NCBI RefSeq assembly: GCF_001746365.1
Contig: NZ_MJAJ01000012.1
Coordinates: forward strand, 62,001-126,000
Direction: 5' to 3'
Origin: Streptomyces sp. LUP30
GTDB taxonomy: Bacteria; Actinomycetota; Actinomycetes; Streptomycetales; Streptomycetaceae
DNA: 64,000 nucleotides
Within the stretch, counting starts at the first letter, position 1, and every line of letters starts with the position of its first letter. This document shows positions 7,758 through 15,726 of the stretch, one piece after another. The position numbers were made by a program, and so were the translations under genes. The notes under the pieces were generated by a model that did no database searches, had not been told where the DNA came from, and saw only the letters and a list, made by a program, of their open reading frames with translations.

Positions 7758-10700
7758 GTGGCCCGCCGTACCCCCGCCCGTCTCGTCGCCGCGCTCGCGG
7801 TCCTCGCCGGGACCGCCGGTTTCCTCCCGACCGCCGCCCCGGCGGCCGCGGACGGGAGCGCCGGCGCCCCTCTCACGGCGGAGAAGGTGCTCCAGTCCGA
7901 CCGCTACGTCCCCCGCCGGGACCTCGTCCACTCCGCCGGTCCGAGCGGCTATCTGCATGCCCAGGAGGGCCGTTCCGGCTTGCTGTGGACGTCGTACGGC
8001 ACCGGTACGACGACCGAGCTGGGATCCCTCTCGCAGGCCGCGATCCCCGGGTTCCTCGGATCGTCGTCCGACATCGTGACCGAGGTCGTCTCGCGTACCG
8101 CGAAGGTCATCCTCAGGGACATGGCCTCCGGCGCCGCCACGGACGTCGCGATCACCCACGGCACGTACTGGGCCACCTACGGAGCCCATGTGCTGACCCA
8201 GGCGCGCGACGCCGCCGGAAACCGTTCGCTGTGGCTGTACGGCGCGGGCGCACCGGCCGACGGCGCCCGCGTCGACGGCTGGCCGACCGGTGTCACCGCC
8301 AACTTCGCCGTCCTGGGCGGCGACAGCGGCGCCGCCGTCGTCGGCTACGCCCTCGGCGCCACCCGTCACCTGGCGCTGGTCGACCTGGCCGGGGCGAAGG
8401 TCACCGCCGACGTGACGGTGGCCGCCGCGCCGACCACGGTCGCCCTGAGCGCCGACCGGCTGGTCTGGTACGCGTACGGCGCCACGGCGCACGTCCTGGA
8501 CCGGGCTGACCTCACCGCCCCCGAGACGACGATCACGCTGCCCGGCACCGAGGGCGCCCCGCAGCTGGGCATCGCCGGCCGCTGGCTGGTGGTCGCCCGT
8601 TCCGTCCCGTCGCCGCCCCGCAACCTCGTCGACACGTCCGGTGAGCCGCTGAGCGCCGTCCCCCTCACGGGCGGCGACGCGGTCACCCTGCTCCGGCACG
8701 CGGGCGCCGCGCTCACGCCGACCCCGGACGGCGGCCTGCTGGCCGTGGGCGGCGCGGACTCAGGCCACTGGGCGGTGCGCAAGGTCACCGACACGGGCGC
8801 GGGCACGCCCACCCTGACGGAGGTGGCCGCCGTGCCGCCGGCCGCCGCGCGAATCGACCATCTCTCCCTGCAGAACGGCACCCTGGCCACCGACGAGGCC
8901 GACAGCAGCTTCCTGGGCGCCTTGTACACCCGCCCGGTCTCCGCCGACGGAACACCGGGCGCCCCGGTCCGGCGGACCTGGACCTACCAGCAGGCCGGCC
9001 CGTACTCCACCGGCGACGGCCGCGCGGTGGAATTCGTCGCCGACGCCAACCCCGACGTCGGTTCCTCTGTGGCCTCCATCGACCGCTCCGACCCGGCGGG
9101 CGGCTTCTACCTCCCCTCGGCCTCCGGCAGCATCCTGGACGTCACCGGCCGCTACGCGGTCGTCAACGGCACCTCCCCCGCCCGGCAGTACGTGGGCGAC
9201 CTCGGCGTCTACACCGACCTCCGGCCCATCGTCACGCGGGCCGTCACGGCCGCCTCGGTGTGGGGCACCGAGCTGTGGACACCTGGCGTCGGCGCAGGCA
9301 CGGTCACCGCCAAGGACCTCAAGACCGGCAGGGCGACCGCCACCGTGAGCACCGGCGCGCCCTGCGTCCCCCAGGAGCTCCAGGTCGTGGGCCGCTGGAT
9401 CTACTGGTCGTGCGGCAACACGGCCGCGGCCGGCGTCTGGGACCGCACGGCGAAGCGGAACATCCCCGTCCCGTCCGGTGAGGCGCTGCTCGGCGACGGC
9501 TACCTGGTACGCCACGACTCCTCGGCCGGAGCGCTCCTGCTCACCGCCTTCGCCGACGGCACGGCCGCCACCCATGAGATCGGCGACCTCCCGGCGGGCG
9601 ACGCCGTCCTGCGCGGGGTGACCTGGACGGTGGACAAGTTCGGCGGGCCCGCGGCCTACGTCGACGCCGCCCGCCGCATTCATCTGGTGCCCAGCGGGGC
9701 TGCCACCCAGCCGCTCGACGTCATCGAGTCCGACGCGACCGACGATTCCGCGCAGACCACTGCGGCCACCGCCCCGTGGTGGCAGTGGCGCGGGCTGCTG
9801 TCCAAGCCCGCCGCCTCCTGGACCGCCACCCTCACCGCCAAGGCAACGGGCCAGGTGGTCCGTACGTACACCGGCGGCGAGACCGAGGGCACGCTCACCG
9901 CGCGATGGGACGTACGGGACGCCGTCGGCGCGCTCGTGCCCAACGGCACGTACACCTTCAGGCTGACCGCCTCGCCGGCCGACGGCTCCGGTCCGCCGCT
10001 GACCGTGTCGCGCACGGTGACGGTCTCCACCGGCGCCGCCGTGCGGCACGACTTCACCAGCAGCGGCTCACTGGCGCCCGACGGCATCGGCGACGCCCTG
10101 ACCCTCTCGACGTCCGGAACGATCGCATACCGGCCCGGCAACGGGGCGGGCGGCTTCAACGCGGCGATATCCGCCCCGGGTTGGCCGTCCACGGCGACCC
10201 TCGTCCCCTTCGGCGACCTGAACGGCGACTGCCGGGGCGACATCCTCGTCCGGTTCGCCACCGGCGAGCTGCGCGCGTACCGGACCCAGCGTGGCCAGGC
10301 ATTCACCCCCGGCGCCCCGCACACCTCGCTGGGCGCCGGCTGGGGCCAGTACGACGTGCTGACCTCGCCCGGCGACCTCTCGGGTGACGGCCTGGCGGAC
10401 CTGATCGCCCGCAAGTCGTCGACCGGTGAGGTGTTCCTCTACAAGGGGACGAGCACGGGGAATCTCTCCGCACGCGTCCGCGTCGCGGCGAACTGGTCGG
10501 CGTACAAGAAGATCGTGGGCGTCGGCGACCTCGACGGCGACGGCCGCGGCGACCTCCTCGCCCAGGACAGGGCCAATACTCTGTGGCGCTACTCCGGCAA
10601 CGGCGCCGGCGGATTCACCTCCCCGGTGAGGGCGGCCACCCGCTGGGGGGCGTCGTTCGACGTCGTGGCCGGTGTCGGCGACCTCACGGGCGACGGCAGG

Positions 10701-10823
10701 GCCGACGTCATCGCCCGTGACACCTCGGGCAACGTGTGGCGCTTCACCGGCGGCGGGAGGGGGCCGCTCGGCGTCGGCGTGAAGATCGCCACCGGGTGGG
10801 GGGCTTACAAGGGCGTCTTCTGA
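7758..10823 (+). CDS. Large secreted FG-GAP repeat (VCBS-type) protein
   Basis: A 1021-residue exported protein. The start is GTG 7758, four bases after GGAGG, giving a signal peptide (ARRTPARLV, hydrophobic core, cleavage near TAAPAAA, about residue 33); the frame is open to 7590 but that extension is not signal-like. Residues about 35-670 look like a beta-propeller or WD-type repeat domain. About 680-760 resembles a FlgD-like Ig domain (TWDV-type core, VPNGTYTFRL). The C-terminal 250 residues carry FG-GAP repeats with Ca-binding-type loops DLNGDCRGD, DLSGDGLAD, DLDGDGRGD and DLTGDGRAD. Function is unknown; surface binding is a guess. Confidence 0.85.
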   Translation: MARRTPARLVAALAVLAGTAGFLPTAAPAAADGSAGAPLTAEKVLQSDRYVPRRDLVHSAGPSGYLHAQEGRSGLLWTSYGTGTTTELGSLSQAAIPGFLGSSSDIVTEVVSRTAKVILRDMASGAATDVAITHGTYWATYGAHVLTQARDAAGNRSLWLYGAGAPADGARVDGWPTGVTANFAVLGGDSGAAVVGYALGATRHLALVDLAGAKVTADVTVAAAPTTVALSADRLVWYAYGATAHVLDRADLTAPETTITLPGTEGAPQLGIAGRWLVVARSVPSPPRNLVDTSGEPLSAVPLTGGDAVTLLRHAGAALTPTPDGGLLAVGGADSGHWAVRKVTDTGAGTPTLTEVAAVPPAAARIDHLSLQNGTLATDEADSSFLGALYTRPVSADGTPGAPVRRTWTYQQAGPYSTGDGRAVEFVADANPDVGSSVASIDRSDPAGGFYLPSASGSILDVTGRYAVVNGTSPARQYVGDLGVYTDLRPIVTRAVTAASVWGTELWTPGVGAGTVTAKDLKTGRATATVSTGAPCVPQELQVVGRWIYWSCGNTAAAGVWDRTAKRNIPVPSGEALLGDGYLVRHDSSAGALLLTAFADGTAATHEIGDLPAGDAVLRGVTWTVDKFGGPAAYVDAARRIHLVPSGAATQPLDVIESDATDDSAQTTAATAPWWQWRGLLSKPAASWTATLTAKATGQVVRTYTGGETEGTLTARWDVRDAVGALVPNGTYTFRLTASPADGSGPPLTVSRTVTVSTGAAVRHDFTSSGSLAPDGIGDALTLSTSGTIAYRPGNGAGGFNAAISAPGWPSTATLVPFGDLNGDCRGDILVRFATGELRAYRTQRGQAFTPGAPHTSLGAGWGQYDVLTSPGDLSGDGLADLIARKSSTGEVFLYKGTSTGNLSARVRVAANWSAYKKIVGVGDLDGDGRGDLLAQDRANTLWRYSGNGAGGFTSPVRAATRWGASFDVVAGVGDLTGDGRADVIARDTSGNVWRFTGGGRGPLGVGVKIATGWGAYKGVF

Positions 10824-10867
10824 CGGCGCCGCGGCATGGCGCACCGCCGCATGACGCACCTCGGGAC

Positions 10868-10898
10868 GACGCCGGAGGCCTGGTCGGCCTCCGGCGTC
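10868..10898. terminator. Shared hairpin between convergent genes
   Basis: A perfect 13-bp stem (10868-10880 with 10886-10898) has a 5-base loop. It sits between the ends of the FG-GAP gene and the leftward hydrolase gene and could stop both transcripts. Confidence 0.75.
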
Positions 10899-10928
10899 CG
10901 CTGCCCGCCGGGACGGCCCGGCCTCACG

Positions 10929-11687
10929 TCACGACGTCAGGTGCCGGGTGAAGAACCGGGCCGCCGCCTCGCCCGCGTACTGCGGAACGCCGGTGTGGCC
11001 GCCCATGTTGGCGTTCAGCGTCTTCTCCTTGGAGCCGAAGGCGTCGAACAGGTCCAGGGCGGCCTGCCGGTCGTTGCCCTCGTCGTCCCACTGCAGCAGG
11101 ACGTGCAGCGGGACGGTGACCCGCCGGGCCTCCTCGAACATGGCCCGCGGCACGTAACTCCCGGCGAACAGAGCGGCGGCCGTGATGCGCGGCTCTACGA
11201 CCGCCAGCCGTACGCCGATGGAGATCACTCCTCCCGAGAACCCGACCGGGCCGTCGATCCCGGGCAGTGACAGGAGGGCGTCCAGGGCGGCCTGCCATTC
11301 CGGGACCGCCTTGTCGACCAGCGGCAGGACGAGCCGGTCGACGATGTCGTCGGAGACCGGCTCGCCCGCCTCCAGCGCCCGGCGCATGTCCGCGCGGGCC
11401 TGCTCGACGGCGGGGAGACGGGGCCGGTCCCCGCTGCCGGGGAGTTCGACGGTGGCCGAGGCGAAGCCCTCCGCCGCGGAGTGCCGGGCCCGGGCCGCCA
11501 GTCGCGGGCGCATCCTGTCCAGCCCGCCGGGGTGGCCGAGCAGGATCAGAGGCACCGGCGCGGATGCCGGTGCGGACGCGGATACCGGTGCGGACGGGGG
11601 CGTCCAGAGGATGCCGGGGATGTCGCCGAGGGTGAAATCGCGCTCGAGGACGCCGTCGTCGAGACGCTGTTCAGACGTGAAATGCAT
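10929..11687 (-). CDS. Alpha/beta hydrolase (dienelactone hydrolase-like)
   Basis: A 252-residue hydrolase. The nucleophile elbow is GFSGG (GxSxG with Ser near 154), an early LLGHPGG resembles the oxyanion-hole HG motif, and GGHTG near 235 offers the catalytic histidine. An Ala/Ser/Pro repeat (about 33-45) interrupts the N-terminal part. Family members in this genus are annotated as dienelactone-hydrolase-like, but the substrate is unknown. The start is supported by an AAAGG box about eight bases upstream. A 17-codon ORF with its own strong ribosome site ends 45 bases before the start. Confidence 0.8.
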   Translation of the reverse strand: MHFTSEQRLDDGVLERDFTLGDIPGILWTPPSAPVSASAPASAPVPLILLGHPGGLDRMRPRLAARARHSAAEGFASATVELPGSGDRPRLPAVEQARADMRRALEAGEPVSDDIVDRLVLPLVDKAVPEWQAALDALLSLPGIDGPVGFSGGVISIGVRLAVVEPRITAAALFAGSYVPRAMFEEARRVTVPLHVLLQWDDEGNDRQAALDLFDAFGSKEKTLNANMGGHTGVPQYAGEAAARFFTRHLTS

Positions 11688-11732
11688 GGTCGTGCCTTTC
11701 GGGAGGGCTCTGGAACGGCGCTCCCGGACGAC

Positions 11733-11786
11733 CTATCGCCCGACCGTGACCCCGGAGGAGAGCACCCATGTCGTTGCTGTGTTCAC
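11733..11786 (-). CDS. Candidate 17-codon ORF upstream of the hydrolase
   Basis: GTG at 11786 is preceded at about six bases by GAGGAGGT, one of the strongest ribosome sites in the window. It encodes VNTATTWVLSSGVTVGR and stops at 11733, 45 bases before the hydrolase start. It may be a leader peptide controlling the hydrolase, or the remnant of a longer gene. Coding is not proven; the RBS is the only evidence. Confidence 0.4.
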   Translation of the reverse strand: MNTATTWVLSSGVTVGR

Positions 11787-11839
11787 GGGTACCACCTCCT
11801 CGTTCTCTCGCACGGCCTCCGGAAAGGTAGCAGCGGCCG

Positions 11840-11855
11840 CCGTGGTCCGCCACGG
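11840..11855 (-). terminator. Short hairpin between DUF7848-like gene and the small ORF
   Basis: A 6-bp perfect stem (ccgtgg/ccacgg) with a four-base loop, about 30 bases after the stop of the upstream leftward gene. No U-tract follows on the minus strand. Confidence 0.3.
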
Positions 11856-11886
11856 GTTTTCGCGCGGGCTCCGCCGGGTGGCCCGA

Positions 11887-12483
11887 TCACCGTGAGCTGA
11901 GCACCGCGTAATCGGCGACGGAACGGCGGTAGCGTGCGTGCCCGGTCTCCCGGGTGTGCCCGTGCTGCCACTCCTCCGCCTCGGCCGGGCGCTGCCGTGC
12001 CCCGGACCCGGCCCGGCACTCGGTGCACGACGTCTCGTACTCCGCCCCGGCCGAGACGTCCGGCACGAGCGCGTACTCGCGCAGCCCCAACAGGGGTGCG
12101 TGGTAACGGCGTTGGTGGCGGCGCAGCAGGACGTCCGCGTCGGTCTCGGCGCTGCCGTCGTGCCGGGCGCGGGCGTCGTCGCGCAGGGCGGCCAGATCGG
12201 CGCAGGCCGCGCAGTCCCGGACGGGGGCGGGGGAGAGGGGCTCCGACGCACCCTGGAACGAGCGGGAGTTGGCGGCGCGGACGGCCGCGCTGAGGCGTTC
12301 GCCGGGGGTGGCCGCACGCAGCGACTCCGGGCGGACCTCCCACTCCCGGCCCCCGCCGAGCGGACGCAGCAGTGCGTAGGGGCCCGCCGTGCCCTGGTAC
12401 TCGTCGACGGTGTCCGAGGCGGGGTCGTAGACGACCGTTCCCGTTTCGAACCGACTCTCGATGCTCTCGCTGCTTTCGGTCAT
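11887..12483 (-). CDS. DUF7848-like conserved actinobacterial protein
   Basis: A 198-residue soluble protein. The N-terminal 60 residues (RFETGTVVYDPASDTV, then LRPLGGGREWEVRPESLR) resemble a small beta module often found beside XRE/DUF397 genes of this genus. The C-terminal part has two CxxC pairs (CAACADL at about 95 and CTECRAG at about 153), followed by EWQHGHTRETGHARYRR, resembling the zinc-ribbon-like DUF7848. It is divergent from the XRE gene 125 bases away, which fits a regulatory cassette. Function is unknown and the family name is from memory. Confidence 0.65.
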   Translation of the reverse strand: MTESSESIESRFETGTVVYDPASDTVDEYQGTAGPYALLRPLGGGREWEVRPESLRAATPGERLSAAVRAANSRSFQGASEPLSPAPVRDCAACADLAALRDDARARHDGSAETDADVLLRRHQRRYHAPLLGLREYALVPDVSAGAEYETSCTECRAGSGARQRPAEAEEWQHGHTRETGHARYRRSVADYAVLSSR

Positions 12484-12608
12484 GCCCCGTCCGTGCCCTC
12501 TCCGTACCGACTTCGTGACTCTGGGTGTGTCGAGCGTCGCGTGCGGGCACGGTGCGTATCAATGTCCGGCGCGTGCCAACGGACGTCTGTCACGGAGGGG
12601 GAGCACAA

Positions 12609-13523
12609 GTGACGACCAACGCCGCCCTGTTCGGCGAGCTGTTGCGCCACTTCCGGGAGGGTGCCCTGCTGACGCAGGACGGGCTGGCGAAAGCGATCCC
12701 GTGCGACCGGTCGCTCGTGGCGAGAGTGGAGGCGGGGACGCGTGTCCCGCAGGAGCCCTTCGCGAAGAAATGCGACGAAGCGCTCGGCACGGGAGGGGCG
12801 TTGGGTCGGCTGTGGGGGCGCGTCGACTGGTATGCCCAGGTGGAGCATCCGGACTGGTTCAAGCGGCGGGCCGAGATGGACGCGGAGGCGGTGTCCCTAC
12901 AGGAGTATCAGGAACGTGTCATGCCAGGACTGCTGCAAACCGAGGACTATGCGCGGGCGCTGTTCTCCCGCGTGCTGAGCGCCGCGGAGGCAGAGGAGCG
13001 CGTCCGGGCCCGACTCAGCAGGCAGCGGCGCTTTCTGGCCGACGGTGGACCGCTCTATGTCGCTGTCCTGGACGAGAGCTGCCTGAGCACTGTCATCGGC
13101 GGGGCGAAGGTCATGCGTGATCAGTGCGCGCATCTTCTCAAGGTCGGGCAGCTCTCCAACGTCCGGGTCCAGGTGGCCCCTTCGAAAGAGCCGGGCCTCA
13201 TCCGCCCCAACACATCCATGTCGCTCATCAAGCTGTCGGACGGGCACGAGTGGGTGTACTCGGAATCCCTGGACCAGGGCCATTTCAACGACGATCCAGC
13301 CGCCTATGCCCGCCATAACCGGACCTATCATGTGCTCAGGGCCGACGCGCCGTCAGCCGCCGAGTCCGCCGCTCTGATCAGCGACGCGATGGAAGGGTAT
13401 GAGCACTATGAACTGGCACGAGCTCAGTGCGACGACCTGGATCAAGAGCAGCTACAGCGGCGACAACGGCGGCAACTGCCTCGAAGTCGCCCCCGGGTTC
13501 GATTCCGTCGTCCCCGTCCGTGA
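12609..13523 (+). CDS. XRE family regulator with DUF5753 domain
   Basis: A 304-residue regulator of the abaA/whiJ-type family. The HTH is at about 8-65 (LTQDGLAKAIPCDRSLVARVEAG) and DUF5753 at about 95-275 (the family landmarks WFKRRAEMDAEAV, MPGLLQTEDYARALF and Q(V/L)APSKE). GTG 12609 is chosen over the longer frame because GGAGGGGGAG lies just before it. The end is odd: homologous proteins usually finish near the AALISDAMEGYE segment, but this frame runs 35-40 residues further as Arg/Gln-rich sequence, entirely overlapping the first DUF397 gene in another frame. Confidence 0.88.
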   Translation: MTTNAALFGELLRHFREGALLTQDGLAKAIPCDRSLVARVEAGTRVPQEPFAKKCDEALGTGGALGRLWGRVDWYAQVEHPDWFKRRAEMDAEAVSLQEYQERVMPGLLQTEDYARALFSRVLSAAEAEERVRARLSRQRRFLADGGPLYVAVLDESCLSTVIGGAKVMRDQCAHLLKVGQLSNVRVQVAPSKEPGLIRPNTSMSLIKLSDGHEWVYSESLDQGHFNDDPAAYARHNRTYHVLRADAPSAAESAALISDAMEGYEHYELARAQCDDLDQEQLQRRQRRQLPRSRPRVRFRRPRP

Positions 13524-13602
13524 CAGCAAGAACCCCGATGCCGGGGTCGTCGCCGTGAGCCGGGTGGCCTGGGCGGCCTTCGTGGCGGGTGTGTCGGCGT
13601 GA
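13408..13602 (+). CDS. DUF397 domain protein (first copy)
   Basis: A 64-residue DUF397 protein: WHELSATTWIKSSYS, NGGNCLEVAP, VPVRDSKNP and the ending WAAFVAGV are the family landmarks. DUF397 proteins are small partners of XRE/DUF5753 regulators and act like antagonists in studied Streptomyces pairs; that is family knowledge. ATG 13408 lies ten bases after GGAAGGG; ATG 13399 in the same frame is too close to it. The gene lies inside the 3' end of the XRE frame and its stop overlaps the next gene's GTG. Confidence 0.85.
   Translation: MNWHELSATTWIKSSYSGDNGGNCLEVAPGFDSVVPVRDSKNPDAGVVAVSRVAWAAFVAGVSA
13433..13530 (+). repeat. Direct repeat, copy 1 (inside first DUF397 gene)
   Basis: These 98 bases match 13624-13721 with few substitutions at a fixed offset of 191 bases, marking the core of the DUF397 duplication. 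Confidence 0.85.
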
Positions 13603-13796
13603 GCGGCCAACGGCTCGGCGCGGCGACCTGGATCAAGAGCAGCTACAGCGGCGAGAACGGCGGCAACTGCATCGAAGTCGCCCCCGGTTTCCCCGCCGTC
13701 GTCCCCGTCCGTGACAGCAAGGTGGCCGACGGCCCGGTGATCGTCGTCGCGCGGAGCGCCTGGGCCGCGTTCGTGGACGCCGTCAGCCTTCCGTAG
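13599..13796 (+). CDS. DUF397 domain protein (second copy)
   Basis: A 65-residue DUF397 protein, paralogous to the preceding one (GAATWIKSSYSGENGGNC, VPVRDSK, WAAFVDAV). GTG 13599 overlaps the previous stop as GTGA, so the two are coupled. Its last 14 bases overlap the 3' end of the leftward PLDc_N gene. The near-identity to the first copy suggests a recent tandem duplication. Confidence 0.85.
   Translation: MSGQRLGAATWIKSSYSGENGGNCIEVAPGFPAVVPVRDSKVADGPVIVVARSAWAAFVDAVSLP
13624..13721 (+). repeat. Direct repeat, copy 2 (inside second DUF397 gene)
   Basis: Second copy of the 98-base unit. The differences include changes in the loop codons after SYSG (D versus E) and NC (L versus I). Confidence 0.85.
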
Positions 13797-14181
13797 GGTC
13801 CTCGCCGGCCTCGCGGCGCTTGAGCTCGTCCTCGCGGCGGCGCAGGTCGGCCTCCCAGTCCTTGAGGAGCTTCTCCTCGTTCCTGGCCGTCTCGTCCTTC
13901 AGGGACTTCAGGAACTCGGGGTTGTCGTCCGGCGCCACCCACTCGGCGCGCCGGCCGCGGGGCGACTCGGCCGCCGTGCCGCCGCCCGCGGGCGCGTGGC
14001 GGGCCCTGCCGGCCACCAGCCAGGCGACCGGGCCGACGAGCACCTCGCCGAAGAGCAGGATGACGATGACCCAGACCACCTTCGGCAGCCCGCGCACCTC
14101 CTCCTCGGGGGTGTTCAGACAGTCGATGAAGGCGTAGATCCACAGTGCCAGGACCAGCAGGAACGGCAGATACCTGAGCAT
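13783..14181 (-). CDS. PLDc_N domain small membrane protein
   Basis: A 132-residue protein with two transmembrane helices (about 2-20 and 33-58) matching the cardiolipin-synthase N-terminal module (YAFIDCLNTPEEEVRGLPKVVWVIVILLFG, written here as two segments of the family pattern: YAFIDCLNTPE and LPKVVWVIVILLFG). The cytosolic C-terminal half is highly charged and helical, likely coiled coil (LKSLKDETARNEEKLLKDWE). No catalytic HKD domain is present, so it is not itself a synthase. The start has GGGAG eleven bases upstream. It is a common stand-alone gene beside the menaquinone decarboxylase in this genus as I recall. Confidence 0.8.
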   Translation of the reverse strand: MLRYLPFLLVLALWIYAFIDCLNTPEEEVRGLPKVVWVIVILLFGEVLVGPVAWLVAGRARHAPAGGGTAAESPRGRRAEWVAPDDNPEFLKSLKDETARNEEKLLKDWEADLRRREDELKRREAGEDPTEG

Positions 14182-14268
14182 GGTGGCGGGTTCTCCCAGA
14201 ACGCGGTGAGGGGGCGGGGGCGGCCCCGGTGACGGGGTCAGGGTAGCGGGTGGCCGATACTGGGACAC

Positions 14269-15726
14269 ATGGCTTACGACGATCTTCGTTCCCTGCTCAG
14301 GGCACTGGAACGCGAAGGCGACCTCAAGCGCGTCAAGGCCGAGGTCGATCCGTATCTGGAGGTCGGGGAGATCGTCGACCGGGTCCAGAAGTCCGGGGGC
14401 CCCGCGCTGCTCTTCGAGAACGTGAAGGGCTCCAGCATGCCCCTCGCGATGAACGTCTTCGGCACCGACCGGCGGCTTCTGAAGGCCCTCGGGCTGAAGT
14501 CGTACGCCGAGATCAGCGACAAGATCGGCGGGTTGCTGCGGCCGGAGCTGCCGCAGGGCTTCGTCGGCGTGCGCGAGGCGTTCGGCAAGCTCGGCGCGAT
14601 GACGCACGTCCCGCCGAAGAAGGTGAAGGCCCAGGACGCCCCCGTCCAGGAGGTCGTCCTGCACGGCGACGACGTCGACCTCGACGCCCTGCCCGCCCTC
14701 TTCACCTGGCCGCAGGACGGCGGCTCCTTCTTCAATCTGGGCCTCACCCACACCAAGGACCCCGAGAGCGGCGTCCGCAACCTCGGCCTGTACCGCCTCC
14801 AGCGCCACGACAAGCGCACGATCGGCATGCACTGGCAGATCCACAAGGACAGCCGCAACCACTACCAGGTGGCCGCGCGCAAGGGCGAGAAGCTTCCCGT
14901 GGCGATCGCCTTCGGCTGTCCGCCCGCCGTGACCTACGCCTCCACCGCCCCGCTGCCCGGCGACATCGACGAGTACCTGTTCGCCGGGTTCCTCGCGGGC
15001 AAGCGGATCGAGATGGTCGACTGCAAGACGGTGCCGCTGCAGGTGCCGGCGCAGGCGGAGGTCGTGATCGAGGGCTGGCTGGAGCCGGGCGAGATGCTCC
15101 CGGAGGGCCCCTTCGGCGACCACACCGGCTTCTACACCCCGCAGGAGCCGTTCCCGGCCCTGACGATCGACTGCGTGACGATGCGGAAGCGGCCGCTGCT
15201 CCAGTCGATCGTGGTCGGGCGCCCGCCGACGGAGGACGGCCCCCTGGGGCGGGCCACGGAGCGGTTCTTCCTGCCGCTGCTGAAGATCATCGTCCCGGAC
15301 ATCGTGGACTACCACCTGCCCGAGGCCGGCGGCTTCCACAACTGCGCGATCGTCTCGATCGACAAGAAGTACCCCAAGCACGCGCAGAAGGTCATGCACG
15401 CGGTCTGGGGGGCGCACATGATGTCGCTGACCAAGCTGATCGTGGTCGTCGACGCCGACTGCGACGTCCACGACCTGCACGAGGTCGCCTGGCGGGCGCT
15501 CGGCAACACCGACTACGCCCGCGACCTGTCGATCGTCGAAGGTCCCGTCGACCACCTGGACCACGCCTCCTACCAGCAGTTCTGGGGAGGCAAGGCGGGC
15601 ATCGACGCCACGCGGAAGTGGCCCGAGGAGGGGTACACGCGGGACGGCGGCTGGCCGGAGATGGTCCTGCCCGACCCGGAGACGGCGGCGAAGGTCGACC
15701 GCCGCTGGAAGGAGTACGGACTGTGA
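14269..15726 (+). CDS. Menaquinone biosynthesis decarboxylase, UbiD family
   Basis: A 485-residue UbiD-type decarboxylase of the futalosine route, thought to remove the carboxyl group of the 1,4-dihydroxy-6-naphthoate-derived intermediate with a prenylated FMN cofactor (the orthologue is sometimes called MqnL). The acidic active-site segment PEGPFGDHTGFYTP begins near residue 278; the prFMN and metal-binding region lies at about 160-250. The cofactor would come from the UbiX-like product two genes on. The stop overlaps the mqnP start as GTGA. SD pairing at ATG 14269 is weak. Confidence 0.93.
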   Translation: MAYDDLRSLLRALEREGDLKRVKAEVDPYLEVGEIVDRVQKSGGPALLFENVKGSSMPLAMNVFGTDRRLLKALGLKSYAEISDKIGGLLRPELPQGFVGVREAFGKLGAMTHVPPKKVKAQDAPVQEVVLHGDDVDLDALPALFTWPQDGGSFFNLGLTHTKDPESGVRNLGLYRLQRHDKRTIGMHWQIHKDSRNHYQVAARKGEKLPVAIAFGCPPAVTYASTAPLPGDIDEYLFAGFLAGKRIEMVDCKTVPLQVPAQAEVVIEGWLEPGEMLPEGPFGDHTGFYTPQEPFPALTIDCVTMRKRPLLQSIVVGRPPTEDGPLGRATERFFLPLLKIIVPDIVDYHLPEAGGFHNCAIVSIDKKYPKHAQKVMHAVWGAHMMSLTKLIVVVDADCDVHDLHEVAWRALGNTDYARDLSIVEGPVDHLDHASYQQFWGGKAGIDATRKWPEEGYTRDGGWPEMVLPDPETAAKVDRRWKEYGL

